DNA of 64,000 bases from Nautilus pompilius (lineage: Eukaryota; Mollusca; Cephalopoda; Nautilida; Nautilidae): the NCBI GenBank assembly GCA_018389105.1, contig JACATO010000308.1, positions 1,301,001 through 1,365,000 on the forward strand, in the 5' to 3' direction. A program made the translations under genes and the position numbers. Position 1 is the first letter of the stretch, and each line of letters opens with the position of its first letter. The notes under the pieces were generated by a model. That model saw only the letters and a list, made by a program, of their open reading frames with translations. It was not told the origin of the DNA and searched no databases. Positions 39,630 to 51,689 of this stretch are shown one piece after another.

Positions 39630-39827
39630 TTATTGAGAAAAAACCTGTAGAATGTACAGTTGCTCATGAGCTTTTGTTAAGCGTTTTCTGATATCCATTT
39701 CAAGATCTGGATATAGAGACGAACTCTGGGTTTCACTTATGGGTATTCTTCCATTTTTGATCAATGAAAATAATATTGATAACAGTGTCAAAATTAATAA
39801 TGGAAATGATGGGAACATTTTCAGCAT
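39630..39827 (-). CDS. Small ORF with signal-peptide-like start, hypothetical
   Basis: A 65-codon minus-strand ORF abuts the satellite array and points into it. Residues 1-22 (MLKMFPSFPLLILTLLSILF...) form a short hydrophobic stretch after a Lys, like a signal peptide. Then comes a polar region with Asn-Gly-Arg, a Ser/Thr patch and an acidic segment. Near residue 49 is a dibasic Arg-Lys-Arg (DIRKRLTKAHEQLYILQ) that could be a prohormone cleavage site. A CTACAG|GTTTTT donor lies four codons before the stop and an acceptor-like TCTAACAG lies just before the ATG, so it may be one exon of a longer gene. I recognise no family. The role as a secreted peptide precursor is inferred from layout only. 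Confidence 0.3.
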   Translation of the reverse strand: MLKMFPSFPLLILTLLSILFSLIKNGRIPISETQSSSLYPDLEMDIRKRLTKAHEQLYILQVFSQ

Positions 39828-39839
39828 GAAACCTGTTAG

Positions 39840-41180
39840 AATTATCGGTCAAAGAGACAGTGGAAATAAAATCATAATTTTAAAGTTGTTCAAGTAGAAA
39901 AATGAATTTGAATGGCAGCATTTTTTAATAACAAAAGCTGGGTAAAATAATGTTGACTATGGAAAAGATCTAAGGTTAAACATGGAAACTGCTGCTAAGG
40001 CTAACACAATGCTAGGAATTAAATAAATTAGAAAACAAAACAGAATCATTTATTACTAACAGTACAATCTTAGTTTGAGATAGTAAAACAGTTTAGCACC
40101 CATCTGGATGGTTTCATAGACTTAGAAATTTAGATTATTCATCTTTTCTGTCTTTTAAAATGTTTTGTTAAGTTCAAAGAGGTTTTAGATGTTTCTTTAG
40201 ACCTAATAATTGTTTTCTGAATTATAAATAATTATTACTATTTTGGGGATAAATGCTATTAGTTGAATATTTTTTAACCATCGAAGTCCCTTTTTAAATG
40301 TACTGATTTCTTGAAAAAAATTGTGCCATTTAATGGCCACTGTATTAATCATCTAATTTTTTCTAACTAAAGAAAGACTTGAAGATATCTATCCTATAAT
40401 CTTTTATTTAAATAACTTGGAATTTACATCTGCAAACTCATTAAATTTTTTAATATGATTTAATCAAAACCTTAATGATCTGAACATTAAAGTTGGCATC
40501 ATCCATTTCTCCAAGTGCTCCAGATTTCTCTGAAAAAACTTCTTGTATAATTACATAATTCTTAAATGTTTGCCAAGTTAGTGTTCAAGACATGTTCTAA
40601 TTCTGCCAGGGCACGATCACCAGACCAACACCCAAGGCTGCATGGTTTTGGGAGTTTTATTTTCACATGTATTCAGAAAGTGATTTGATGTCAGGTAACA
40701 AAAGGTCCAGAAAAAAAGACTTTGAGTCTGTATGTTTGTTGGTTTTTAAAATAACTTAGATATATAGAACGATAGGAAACTCTCATTCTCCATCACGTGC
40801 TCTGCTTGAAAAGACAACAACATTGAAGTAAGTTTGGTCTGTCATTATTTATTGAACACCACTGTGTACGGTTGGCCATAGTTCGTTAAGGAAAAAAGGA
40901 ACTGAAAATGTGAATAAAAATTTTTTCTGAAGAAAAACAAAACTTTGTCATAAAAAGCAATCAGAATCAGACTATAAAGGACAACAGGACTGGTTTATTT
41001 ATTTATATCTCATTCTTAGAATTCCCGCAATTTCTGATGTGGTGGAAAAATATTTGTTTCACAACTCACCAGTTTTAACTTAATGAGATTCCAGTGCTAG
41101 AGTAAATTTTTATTTAAACTTTTGGGTTGTTTTATAGATGTTTCATTAACACCAAGTTAATGTACATTTTGTTCTTACTG
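39840..41180. other. AT-rich stretch, no gene seen
   Basis: No clear coding, RNA or transposon signature. A minus-strand segment near 40270-40370 faintly resembles the LINE ORF2 tail but is too degraded to call. Confidence 0.5.
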
Positions 41181-41188
41181 TTGTATAG

Positions 41189-44100
41189 GCCAATGAAAAA
41201 TAAATGTGCTTCACTTGAATCATAAGAGTCCTCACAATGCCAAACATTTATAGCTTTCAAGGAAGATCAGCTGTTAGACAGTCCTTCCAAAATCATGTCT
41301 TATTAGTGGCAGCAGCAGAAGCAAAAACCACAGGTGAGAGAAAGGAGAAGACTGGAAGGAAACCATATGAACTAGCCTTTATGTAAAGGTTGTACAAACA
41401 AATCAGCAGCTTTGTAAATGGGATGCAGAACTCTCATTCTCGAGCACTGAGTAATTTTCTTCCAGCTCAGTAGGATAGGATGACCTTCAGGTGACTGGCC
41501 ACAGAAATTGTTTCTGCTCTTGGTCATAAATATGTGATATTTGAATTTACCAACGCAATTAATAGTTTAGCTGTCTTACTAAGATTTTCAGAAGTCTTTT
41601 TATTGGTGCAGCCAGATAGATTTTCATGTTAATTGTGTGATTGTTTTAATGGAATGTTTGCTGACGTAATGATTTATTGGTGATTGCTCTCTGATACCAT
41701 TACTTCTGAAGATGAGAAGTGTGGGAGTTATCTCTCTACAAGCTTCGCTCAGGTTAGCAATATTACGGATACTGCAGTCATTCTGCTAAAATGAATGAAT
41801 GCAAGCAAGATTTATGTGAAAAAATTAACCAAATCTTCCACAAATACAACAAGATTTTGCAAGTCAACATATACTGTAGATCATCAAAAATAAACTGGAA
41901 AAACTCTAAGATAAAAATCCAATTAATGACAGTTCCACGATAAACAACAACAAAAAATCTAAAAAGTGGTCATGGTAACAGGTTTCATTCTTCTTTTAGA
42001 GATTTAACCACTTTTAAGCCTCCTCCCTCACTTTGGGAATTATAACAGTTTCGTTTTTTTTAAAACAGAAAATTGCAGTGCTGATTAACTGCTGGACTAG
42101 CTACAGGAAATCTCTCAGAAAATCCACTGGCAATCAGCAGTAAGTCATTCTTCAGCACTGCTGGACACTTCATCATGAAGAATCCCAGGGTAACAACAAA
42201 TCTACCATACAGCTTTAGCAGCAGCCACCATCATGGAAAGATAGTGGTTATAAATGCACAATAATAATAATAGGGTAACAGATAAAATCTCCTGTTACTA
42301 ATATATTTGAGCCATTTCTTCAACAGAAATAAAGGTAGATTCAAATGAACAGCAGTTATCTTTTTTTTTTGCCCACCTGTGGAACTTTCTACACTACCAT
42401 TTTAAATGTAGTCTGTGGTATAACAGCTTAATACTTTAGATGCTAAACTAAATGGAATAGAAGAGGCTATCACTCAGTAATACTGATAAAACCCACTATT
42501 TTATAGCTTAAATTCTGGACTGCATGTGATCTTAGTGACATTAATACTTCTGATCAGTAAACTAGCTTATTATGCAGGTCACTTCATCCATTAAACAGAT
42601 GTTGTACAGACTTTGCTTCCATTAAACAGCTGAGAAAAGCTGCATGCATTGTTGATCACAGACATTTTTATTTTTTAGAAATAAATATTAAATCAGAAAA
42701 GCAGATAGCATTTCTGAAGTGTTATTTAGAAAGTAATATTGTCAGGAGAGAAATAAACCTATGAAATATTCTCACTCATTTGGTTTTCTAATAAATTGAT
42801 TGATTTATGTACTGTTCTTGCAACATATCCTCAGCAGCAAAACACAGGAATATACCAAAATACTAACTAATTCTAAAACATTTAAAAAACCCTGACTTTT
42901 AAAAAAAGGAGCAGGCTGTTATCTACATATTTTTAAAAATAAATATAGTTCACTTTATACTTCTAGGAAGGAGGCTTTGTTGATGTTAGTTTCTTTTCTC
43001 TCTAAAAAAAAAATAATTAAAACAGAATTATATTCTGTTTCTCTTATTGCTAAAAGATGTTCTTAGACAACGATGGATGAACTGTGGACACATGCCCCCC
43101 GTGTGTGTGTGTGTGCTTGGTGGTGCAGGACTATGTGGTTTTAACATCTCATTCCTTAAAATGTAAGAGAATTATTATCTTTTGTTTTTTCAATGGGAGA
43201 AAAACATTTAGATGGTAATCGTTTTACTCAATGAACTGTTTGAATATTTTCATTTGCTTGGTGGGTGTAGGGTGCTCGCATTCAGGCCAGGCGAACACGA
43301 AGCTGGAAGTATTCCTTCAGAGAAAAGAGTTTTAAACACATACAGATAGATGAAATGCGAGAAGCTATTTCAGTTCATCTTTAAGGAAAAAAAGGCTCAC
43401 AGAGGCTATATATAAGTCGTAATGGGTTTTCTCTCCTGACCTAAATAATGACTAATGTTCAATAATCATAATAAGAAAAAAAATCAATAAAAACAACTTG
43501 AAAAATCTGGTAAGCTTTACCCAGACTCCGTGAAACGGTGGGCATGTGCGTGTGCGTTTATTAATGTCAGGGGAACGAGCTTAGACACATCTATAGCATC
43601 ACTGATATTTCTTTCTCCCTGTCTGTAAAAAAAAAAAAAATGTAGAAAGGAAAAAAAATAAAAACATTCTTTCTTTGGTTTTGCAAAGGAATTAGTTTCC
43701 CCTTTAAATTACCAGCTGATGTAAAAAAAAACAACAACAACATTACACAAAGTCTTTTTTTTTTATCCTTGATGCCATATTTCATGTATAGGTTTTCAAA
43801 AAAAGATGTTTTGTGAAGAAAGAACTCTTTCTGTCTCAAGCAGAATTATTGACTGTGAGCAGATATATAAAGGCCTAAATCTAAACATTGTGTATGTATC
43901 CTGAAAGCTGGTACTATGCTGCAAAGTTTCTTGATACGATCTGGCAGAATAAACCATTCCATATGGCAGCCCATACCCTCCATCAGCATTCCAGTGAGTT
44001 ATATAAAGTTTACATCAGCAAGCAGCCAGTCTGTAACCATATCTCTCAAAATTTTAGCACTAAGGTGAATGTGCCATCACCTAACTAAATCTGGATAATG

Positions 44101-44814
44101 TATTTCTAAATTACTATTAATATGTTTCATTTGTTTAATTACTAATAGTCAGACTGTACTTCATTGAGATCTTATTTTTCAGGAAGGATAAGGGCAACTT
44201 TATCTTTGCTTTCCAAGTCACAGACCACTCCAGATCAACATTTTTGTTGCACCATGTAAGTTTAATAAATTATGAAAATAATAAACAATAATAATAATAA
44301 TTAAAAAATAGCAAAAATATTTTAAACACTTCTCTTTGCCTGTCTTCAAATATTTTGTTTTGTTTTGTATTTGGTTGTATTCAAATTTTCAAATTAGTAT
44401 GGCATCATGCTTAATAAAATGTTAAATATTTTCAAAAATAATATATTGAGAAAATAAAATTCTGTAGGAAACTATACATTTACTTCAAATTTAATATTCA
44501 ATATTAATCTGAATAAATTTGGGATATTAATTGTATTTTATATACATTAGAGTGTGTGATACAAGTCAAACATTATTTTGGTCATTCTTTCCCCATCTCC
44601 CTCCCAAATTGTTTAGCAATGAATGTAATGTAGTTGAGGCTCTATATGCCTGCCATCATGAAAAAGGTTTTTGTCAGAACCCAAGTAGCCAAAGGAACTT
44701 GCATAATCTAATACATATTTTCAAGTGTGCATTTGTTTGTTACTCTTTCATAGCCAAACCATAGCACCTGGAGAGGCCCGATATTTTTGGTGTAGTACTT
44801 CAGAATCTGGGTAA
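41189..44814 (+). CDS. Candidate six-exon gene, 142-codon spliced ORF, unknown family
   Basis: Proposed exons: 41189-41333 (ATG at 41237), 41712-41752, 42069-42139, 43908-43993, 44183-44255 and 44754 to the stop TAA at 44812-44814. Donors include ACAG|GTGAGA, GCA|GTAAGT, CCA|GTGAGT and CAT|GTAAGT. The best acceptors are GTTGTATAG, TTTTTTTTAAAACAG, CTTATTTTTCAG and TACTCTTTCATAG; those of exons 2 and 4 are weaker. All six parts join without a stop: MPNIYSFQGRSAVR at the start, KIAVLINCWTSYRKS in exon 3, WYYAAKFLDTIWQNKPF in exon 4, GEARYFWCSTSESG at the end. A TGA 21 bases before the ATG closes the frame, and AATAAA lies at 45099-45104. No signal peptide or known domain is apparent. The 5' exon could be the CpG island, which would place the satellite in intron 1. 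Segments were picked by eye, so chance or a non-coding spliced RNA remains possible. Confidence 0.25.
43101..43115. repeat. Short (GT)n run
   Basis: GT dinucleotide run directly after a C6 tract, inside the fourth-exon upstream intron of the candidate gene. Confidence 0.9.
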
Positions 44815-45109
44815 GGTTTTAAGCTATCGCACGTTGGCCTCACTTTTCAAAAGTCTTATTGATTACACTTAGTTCACTGCACTCATAGGCAACATAGCAG
44901 ACTCAAATTATAATGAAGGCATCTCAGGATCAAAGGCAAAATCCAAGAGTACCAGAGCCTGGCCAGTCACCTTTCAAGGATTCACTCACTTAGAAGCGAT
45001 CACAGATTAAAATTTTTCAACAGTTGGCCTTGAAGGCTTTTTGAAAGCCATCAACAGCAGATTTTTATATCATACACAGTATAACTTTAAAAACTAAGAA
45101 TAAAAATTC

Positions 45110-48100
45110 AATTAGTAGTTTACTACAGGTTTGTCGTCATCTTATAAGCTGGCCCCATATTGGTCAGGTACTTTTTCAGATTCCTAAACAAGTCAGCTGA
45201 AACATAACCATTATGCAATTTTAAAAAGCCCCTCTGAATTCAAGATAACCCAGTTCCCTATAAAACTCAGCTTTACTATGACCATCAATAAAGCATAGAA
45301 CCAATCACTGAAAGATGTTGACCCCAGTTTGAATAGTCCATGCTTTTCCCATAGACAACTATATGCTGGATGCTCAAGAGTTGGCCAAAATAAAAAATCT
45401 GTTTTACTTTTCACCCAAAGGAAAAACTAAAAGCACTGCTTATACAGAGGCTCTTATGGAACAAAGTTAAACTTAAGTGTGCAGCTTATAAGATGTTAAG
45501 AGATGTATCTTTAGCATCAATTCGATGTTCATTCAGTGATTGTATGTTTAAACAAATGAAATTCCTGTTTTTTTTTTCAATTGATATAAAACATTTTTTG
45601 ATAAAAGCCATTTTTTCCTGTGCAGACTGTTTATCCCAGCTAGTTTCATCCATAAATTTGAGGATCTTTGTATGATACACCAAAGTCAGGATGCCAGTCT
45701 ACACATGTGGAAAGTTTTGTAGAAATGTATCAAATGTCATCAGAAATCAGACAAGGCAATCTCCATGGAACATGCTGTCATGTTACTAGGCCTACTGGTT
45801 GACTCCAGCAAAATAATGAAGGTGATGTGCAAGACACTAGAGCTGTTTCTATAAGATGTGGAGCGTGCAGGAACTGCTTCCTGCTGACCAAGAGAAATGG
45901 TCTAGCTTACTGTCCACTTCAGCAAAATGTTACTAATTTTTTTTTTCAATAAATTGGCATTGGTAACTCAATTTTTTTTTTTAACTTATATTCTGTTATA
46001 GTTATGTATTGATTTCAGAAGAAATTATTTTTAAAGCTAACATGGACATTTCAGCATAATATTACATGGCATAGGTGGTGCCCCTAGTGGCAAAATCTGC
46101 AAATTCTGGGAATACGTTCTTCATGACTCCTGCATCTGTATGTTATGTTTGGGAATTATAATAATTGACTACAGGAAGTAACTCCATGGCCTAGTATATA
46201 GCCCAGCCTATTGGTGAACAGTATAAATATGGAGTACATAATTGCAGTTAGTTTAGCTTAGAAGAATGCATGAAACGATTACTCATTATACTTTCCACAC
46301 ACACACATACACAGTATAAAGATATTTTTATCAATGTATTTTTGAACTGGCTGACATGGTCACCATTAACACTACCACTTGTACTTATTCTGCTCAACTT
46401 CAGTTCAAAAGGGGCCAAATCAACTGGCTTTGTAAGAGTCTTAATTGAAATGAAATGAACCAGACAATAAAAACAGCATTTTTCTATTTCACTGATGAAA
46501 AACAAAGTCCAAGAAGAATGTGGATAAAAAATGATAGATAACCAAGTATGTAAATAAATATTTTTGCCTGCATTAAGGAGATAAAACCAAGCTCTTGCAA
46601 CAGGGATATACTTAAGAATGAGGGGAGAAGTGTTTTAGTCAATAATGACCAGCAAATACATTGAAAAGAAGGAATGAGGAAAATGGACTGATGCCTATAA
46701 GGTATCTGAGCCAATGAAGAGAAATAGATGCATACCCAGGGTGACAGGCAAACAAGCTTTCGATCAACAATGCCAGACTGAGAACAGCCATGGTTAGACA
46801 GAACATAAATATAAGAAAAGAAAAAATAGACGTAACAAGATTGTTAATATGAGTGATATCCAAGATGAAGTGGAAACAAAGAGGAAAAAATGTTCCAAAG
46901 TTAGCACAATATTATGCTATATGATGCAATGAAAGGCAAAACTATTAAAGAATTTGAAATTAGATGATTAGAAGCCACAAAAAGAAGCTAGCATCAATGC
47001 TAGATTTAAAAAACAACATGCTAAATGGCAAAATAATATATATATATAACAAAATCTCATATGCATACCATTCTTCTTTGTTACATTTGAGTTACAGAAA
47101 TTCTCAGTTACATAATAAGTTGAATACCACAGGTTGAGTACATTATTTATTGTGACATATTTATAATAACTATTTGACAAGAAGTTTTCAGTAGTAGAAG
47201 CACCTCTTCCATTATGTAGCTCTATCTTTCTGTAGTATATGGATAATTGCATTCAATTCTCTTGATCAGATATATGCAGGGAAATATTTTTAAACATAAC
47301 CCATAGAATTTAGACATAAATCACTGAATGCAAGATCTTTTTTTTACCCCACATCAGATGTCCTCACCACTGCTCCAAATTTGCTATACTTGAGAAGCTG
47401 ATGGTAAATACCATCCTCATTAACTTTGTGTTCAAAGGATGCAAATTGGAAAAAAATATTACTCATCTTTTAAACAAACCACAGGGAGAGGCAACAAACA
47501 TTATTTACACATGCTAACAATAGCTTCCGTTGAGCAATCAGTCCAGTTTATCAAAGTTTATGCAAATTTTGCAGAGTTTGTTAGTTTAGTGATATTGATA
47601 CTATAACAGAGGAAAAGAACTGCTGGGAGTCACTGCAAAGTTGGTGGCCAATAACCTACATGTGCAAGTTGTCCAGGATATTAGCATGCAATAGTTACAC
47701 TTTCATACCTAAACAGAGAAATTATTTCTCATGCATGCACAACACTCAGACAAAGGAAGATCAGCAGACATATGGCATGTAGACTGACTGGCCTCCAATT
47801 ACCCATTACTGGGCAAATAGAAAATTATCTTGGCTGCCATGTGCTTTCAGCATGACTGTTTCTAAGAAAATGACTCTATCAGCCTTGGTGGCCCATTTTA
47901 TAGCAACTGACAATGGTGGATATGTAAATCTTAGACATATTCCTGAATTTAGAGAGTTTTCAATTATTAAAGAGATATGCATTTCCAAATATCTTTAATA
48001 TTTTTTTAAATTTAATTTAATTTTTTTACAAGATACCTTATTCTTACATCAAATAGTAAAAAAATTAATATTTCCGAGCAAATACATAATATTTTTCTTT

Positions 48101-48380
48101 AAATTAATGGATTTTTAAGAACCAGCTAGACTTTATTTAAACTCTATTTGTTGTGTTTTGGTGCACGTATGTGCCTGTCTAAGGTTGTATCACAATTTTA
48201 CTTGAAGCCATTGTCACTCAGCAAATTTAAAAAAAAAAAAACTACTTTTTAAATTCAGAACAGTAATTTTATACAGACAACATTCAGGCTTTGGAATACC
48301 AAACTAATATGTATTTTAAAAGGAACATTTGCTAAACAAAAATCAATTAGATTTGACAAATACTTTATCCTTTTAAAAAA
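45110..48380. other. No recognised gene; scattered short ORFs
   Basis: Moderately AT-rich sequence with several 60-94 codon ORFs on the minus strand (for example 45211-45414, 45486-45683, 46248-46505). None shows a recognisable motif, although their density between 44.8 and 47.3 kb hints at an old unidentified element. A CA run lies at 46296-46314. Confidence 0.4.
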
Positions 48381-48384
48381 TATG

Positions 48385-48716
48385 TACAGGCATGGCCAAA
48401 AGTTTTACATCACTCTAGAAATTTAACAAAATCTATGTTCATATAACTTGACACTATAACCCATGACCACCTCTAACTGAGTCGCACGTCATCATTATTC
48501 ATGAAGTCTTTTTGGAAATCATGTATTTGCATGCTAGGTTTCAAAATGAAACATTTTTCACTTTTAGTAATTTCCATTAAGTATGCAGAAAAGTACAAAG
48601 TGGTGAGAACTTCAACAGGTTAACATAACATTATTATAAAGTTCAGCAAGTTTAATTTGATTTTATCAAGCAAAATTTTAAAATTCTAGTGAGATGCAAA
48701 ACATATGGGCAAGATA
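48385..48716. mobile_element. Tc1-type MITE or internally deleted element
   Basis: The left end, after a TA at 48385-48386, reads CAGGCATGGCCAAAAGTTTT and continues ACATCAC.CTAGAA. The reverse complement of the right end (about 48672-48716) gives CTTGCCCATATGTTTTGCAT then CTCACTAGAATTTT. The two align over about 45 bases with roughly four in five positions matching. The AAAAGTTTTGCATCAC-like tip is typical of Tc1-family terminal repeats. The roughly 330-base interior has no transposase. TA flanks both ends, as Tc1/mariner insertion predicts. Exact ends are uncertain by a few bases. Confidence 0.65.
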
Positions 48717-48899
48717 ATAAAAACATATTGGTAAATATAGCTTGACAAAAGGGAATTTTAAAAAATTTATGATTTAATCAATTGACTTTGAAACTCCATT
48801 AAAGTCATTATATATATGCATAAGGTTTTGATCTTCAAGATGATGCAACTGTGATAAGTTTGTAGTTTTTCTGTCAATCTTTGTATCTTATCATGGAAA

Positions 48900-50420
48900 A
48901 GAAATAGTTTGTCATTTACTTAACAAGGCCATTATGATCATGAAATAGATTCAAAGAAAAAATTATTGAAGTTTAATTTATATGATTGTTCTTAACTACA
49001 TTTGCTGCTAAGTTATTCCATTTGTTAACAATTCTATTGATAAAAAGTTCTCTAATGATGAGTTGCAGCAAATTCTTAGCTCACTTATAATTTTGACCTC
49101 TGGTGTACTAGTAGCAGTAGATAGCCAACAAAATTTGCCACTCTCCACAAAGTAAAAGCTCTTAATTACTTTTTAAGAAATCAGTCGAGTCTTCAGTTAA
49201 ATGTCCAAAATCTAACTCTTTGATTTTAAAGAAATAAAACGAGAAAAAGCTAAGTTTTCTTTTCAAAAACAATGTTTTATACCTGTTATACATGCAAACC
49301 ATTATTATACAAAACTGAGAAAGTCTTAAAAGTCTATTGGTCTACAGTTCAAACCGCACAGATCTAATACTTCAGTTGTTTAGCATCTCATAAATTTTAA
49401 AACCAGGACAAATTCACTTTTTAACGATTCAGTTATCTTTTCTTAACTGTTTTGCTGCTAAGTTTTCTCAATGTATAGCATATAAAAGTAGTAGTTTTAT
49501 ACATCATACGTAATAAAAAATTTCTACTAATAAATCAAAGTGACTGTTTTACAACAAGTTTTGCAGATCACAACACTGGGCCGACTGCAGCTTATAGTCA
49601 GGCTACGATGCTGGGCCCACTGCAGCTTATAGTCAGGCCACGATGCTGGACCCACTGCAGCTTATAGTCAGGCCACGATGCTGGACCCACCACAATGAAA
49701 CAGTTAAATATAAACTCCAATCTGTACGGCATATTTCAGATGTGGAAAAAACTAAGAATGGAAAGTTACTGATGATGTATCATTTACAGTGAGTAGGGAA
49801 TTAGTTTAGGCTCTCTCAATCACTTTCTTATAATAACTAAACTAATGAACCAGTGTTTCAGTGATCCTTACTTGTGTACATGATCATAATTTAATCCAGA
49901 GTTGTTTTCAGTGCACTGTTAAAGTAGATCTTTCTATTTTTTAATCCAATGTTTTTCAAAATTAAAGAATCTTTTTCTCTTTTAATAAAGCTTTTCAGAA
50001 GATTAATAATATTCTTAAGTTATCCACTTTCTTTTGTGATTTTTTGGAATACACTGAAATGCCTTTATTGTTCATCAACATTATCTAGAAATGACAGTTT
50101 CCAAGATTATTTAGCTAATGCATTTTTTAAAATGTGGTCTCCATTGTCTCTTATAATATTATTGAAGTTTCTGGATTAAAATATTATAAAATTTTATAGA
50201 ACTGTGGTCACAATTCTTATTCTTAAATATCCACTTTAATAACTCTAAGATTATATTTTATAGTGATGGACCAGAAATTATTTGTGAAGAACATTAACAA
50301 ATTCAATACTACTTTAACTGTTTTCCAATATAGAGTCAGGTAGATAAAATCCCCCATGACCGATAACTATTTTTTATTTTGATTGTTTAAGTGCACTGCA
50401 GATATTTCTATATTACCATG
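48900..50420 (-). mobile_element. Degenerate CR1/L2-like LINE (endonuclease and ORF2 C-terminus)
   Basis: Minus-strand reading from the right: VMGDF at about 50362-50346 matches the VVMGDFN motif of the apurinic-type endonuclease of LINE ORF2. It is followed by LLMFFTNNFW for the FL.F.NDNFL stretch and DNVDEQ..HFSVF for the linker before RT. After a large internal loss, TRGQNYK (about 49106-49084) and NRIVNKWNNLAANVVKNN (about 49035-48985) match TRGH..K and RVVN.WN.LP..VV. The reverse-transcriptase core is not recognisable. Stops and frameshifts are frequent. A 35-bp minisatellite lies in the deleted middle. Whether both halves come from one insertion is inferred from order and orientation. 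Confidence 0.72.
49575..49690 (+). repeat. 35-bp minisatellite, about 3.3 copies
   Basis: Tandem units containing ACTGCAGCTTATAGTCAGGC and CACGATGCTGGRCCC, each 35 bases, with only a few substitutions between copies (GGGCCG/GGGCCC/GGACCC; GGCTACG/GGCCACG). It is clearly more GC-rich than the surrounding LINE debris. Confidence 0.95.
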
Positions 50421-50463
50421 TCTAAATTAAGGCTCCTATGTATAATAAACATTTTTTTTTTGA

Positions 50464-50489
50464 ACACACACACACACATATATATATAT
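50464..50489. repeat. (CA)n(TA)n compound microsatellite
   Basis: CA dinucleotides running directly into TA dinucleotides. Confidence 0.93.
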
Positions 50490-50499
50490 GCTAGGGTTT

Positions 50500-51680
50500 A
50501 GTTTCCTTTAAATATCAAATTCTTCTCTGGGAAATAAAAGATGTCAATATAATGCAACATTACCACAATTTTTAACTTTTATATACTTCCTAAACTTATA
50601 TCAATCAGTTTTATGTTTTTTTTTTTATTTGATACATTAACTGATTTCCAAATTTTCAATATTTTTACCCTGACCAAACTACTTCTGGTGCACAATAACC
50701 TTAATTAATCTAACTTAGGAAATAAATTTCAAGCATTATTTTAATAACAAAGATTTTGATGTTGAAGTTTTCTATGTTAATATTTACATTTGTATCACAT
50801 TTATCAACATTACTTTCTTATTTATGCTTTTAGTTACTCCCCCTTTCTTTATTTACAAATATTGGAATATTCTGATTTGAAGATTGAAAAACAGTTTGCA
50901 TAAATAGAATTAGTCAAATTTTTCAGCCTTAGCTCCTACTATCCAGAAAAGATGACCAGACCAAAAGACAAGTACCTTGTGGATTTAGGTTCAATCCATC
51001 TGTTGCTTAGAAAGATCCATACAACTGGAAAACTTGTCCTAATGGTAAAGAAACCAAACTCTTGTCTCATCAATGAGATTTTTCATTTGATTTCAGATCT
51101 AATCTCAATGAACTCGCAAGAACTACCAAAACATTAATTTAACCATCAGAAAGCATAGACCTAAACATATTGGTACCAAATGATTAACAACAGTTCTACT
51201 CCATGGTTTATCTATGGGTGTTTAAAACAAAATAATGAATCTCTGTTTCTTTCTAATCATATTGCACAGAACGTGCCACCTTTCTCTCCTAATGCAAGAT
51301 TCTCCTGAAACTGTTAGTTTTCAAGTGCTAACCAATACAAAACCCACTGAATGTATACCTTATGATCATAGGCATCTGCAGGAGATTTTTTCTAGGAAAG
51401 GGAGCAAAATGGCAAAAAAAATGTCTGCAGGATAAATTATAGGGGGATGCAAATTGACAAAATAATATCAAGTGCAGGAAATGTTCCTAGTGATAAAAGC
51501 AAACTATTATCAAAAAAATAAAAAGGCACTACTTTGGCCTTTTTTCTATCAAAGGTATTTCAATCTCGGAAATATTTTTATGATACATTTAGAATTTTTA
51601 AAAATTGAATTAGTTCTTTTGATGTTAGGATGATTAGCTATTGTGCTACCCTATCAGAGCTAACAATAACAAAGCAAAAA
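50500..51680. other. No recognised gene
   Basis: AT-rich sequence between the LINE relic and the hAT relic. Two plus-strand ORFs (50952-51137 and 51235-51435) are not convincingly related to any family. Confidence 0.4.
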
Positions 51681-51689
51681 AATCACAAT

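Noticed and set aside
41448-41510. 25-base micro-exon between TTTTCTTCCAG and GTGACT
   Set aside because: Adds an in-frame stop to the candidate gene; kept out of the model.
51335-51435. Plus-strand IPYDHRHLQEIFSRKGS, slightly like the Ty3/gypsy spacer before reverse transcriptase
   Set aside because: Similarity is limited to one short stretch and no RT, protease, integrase or LTR follows.
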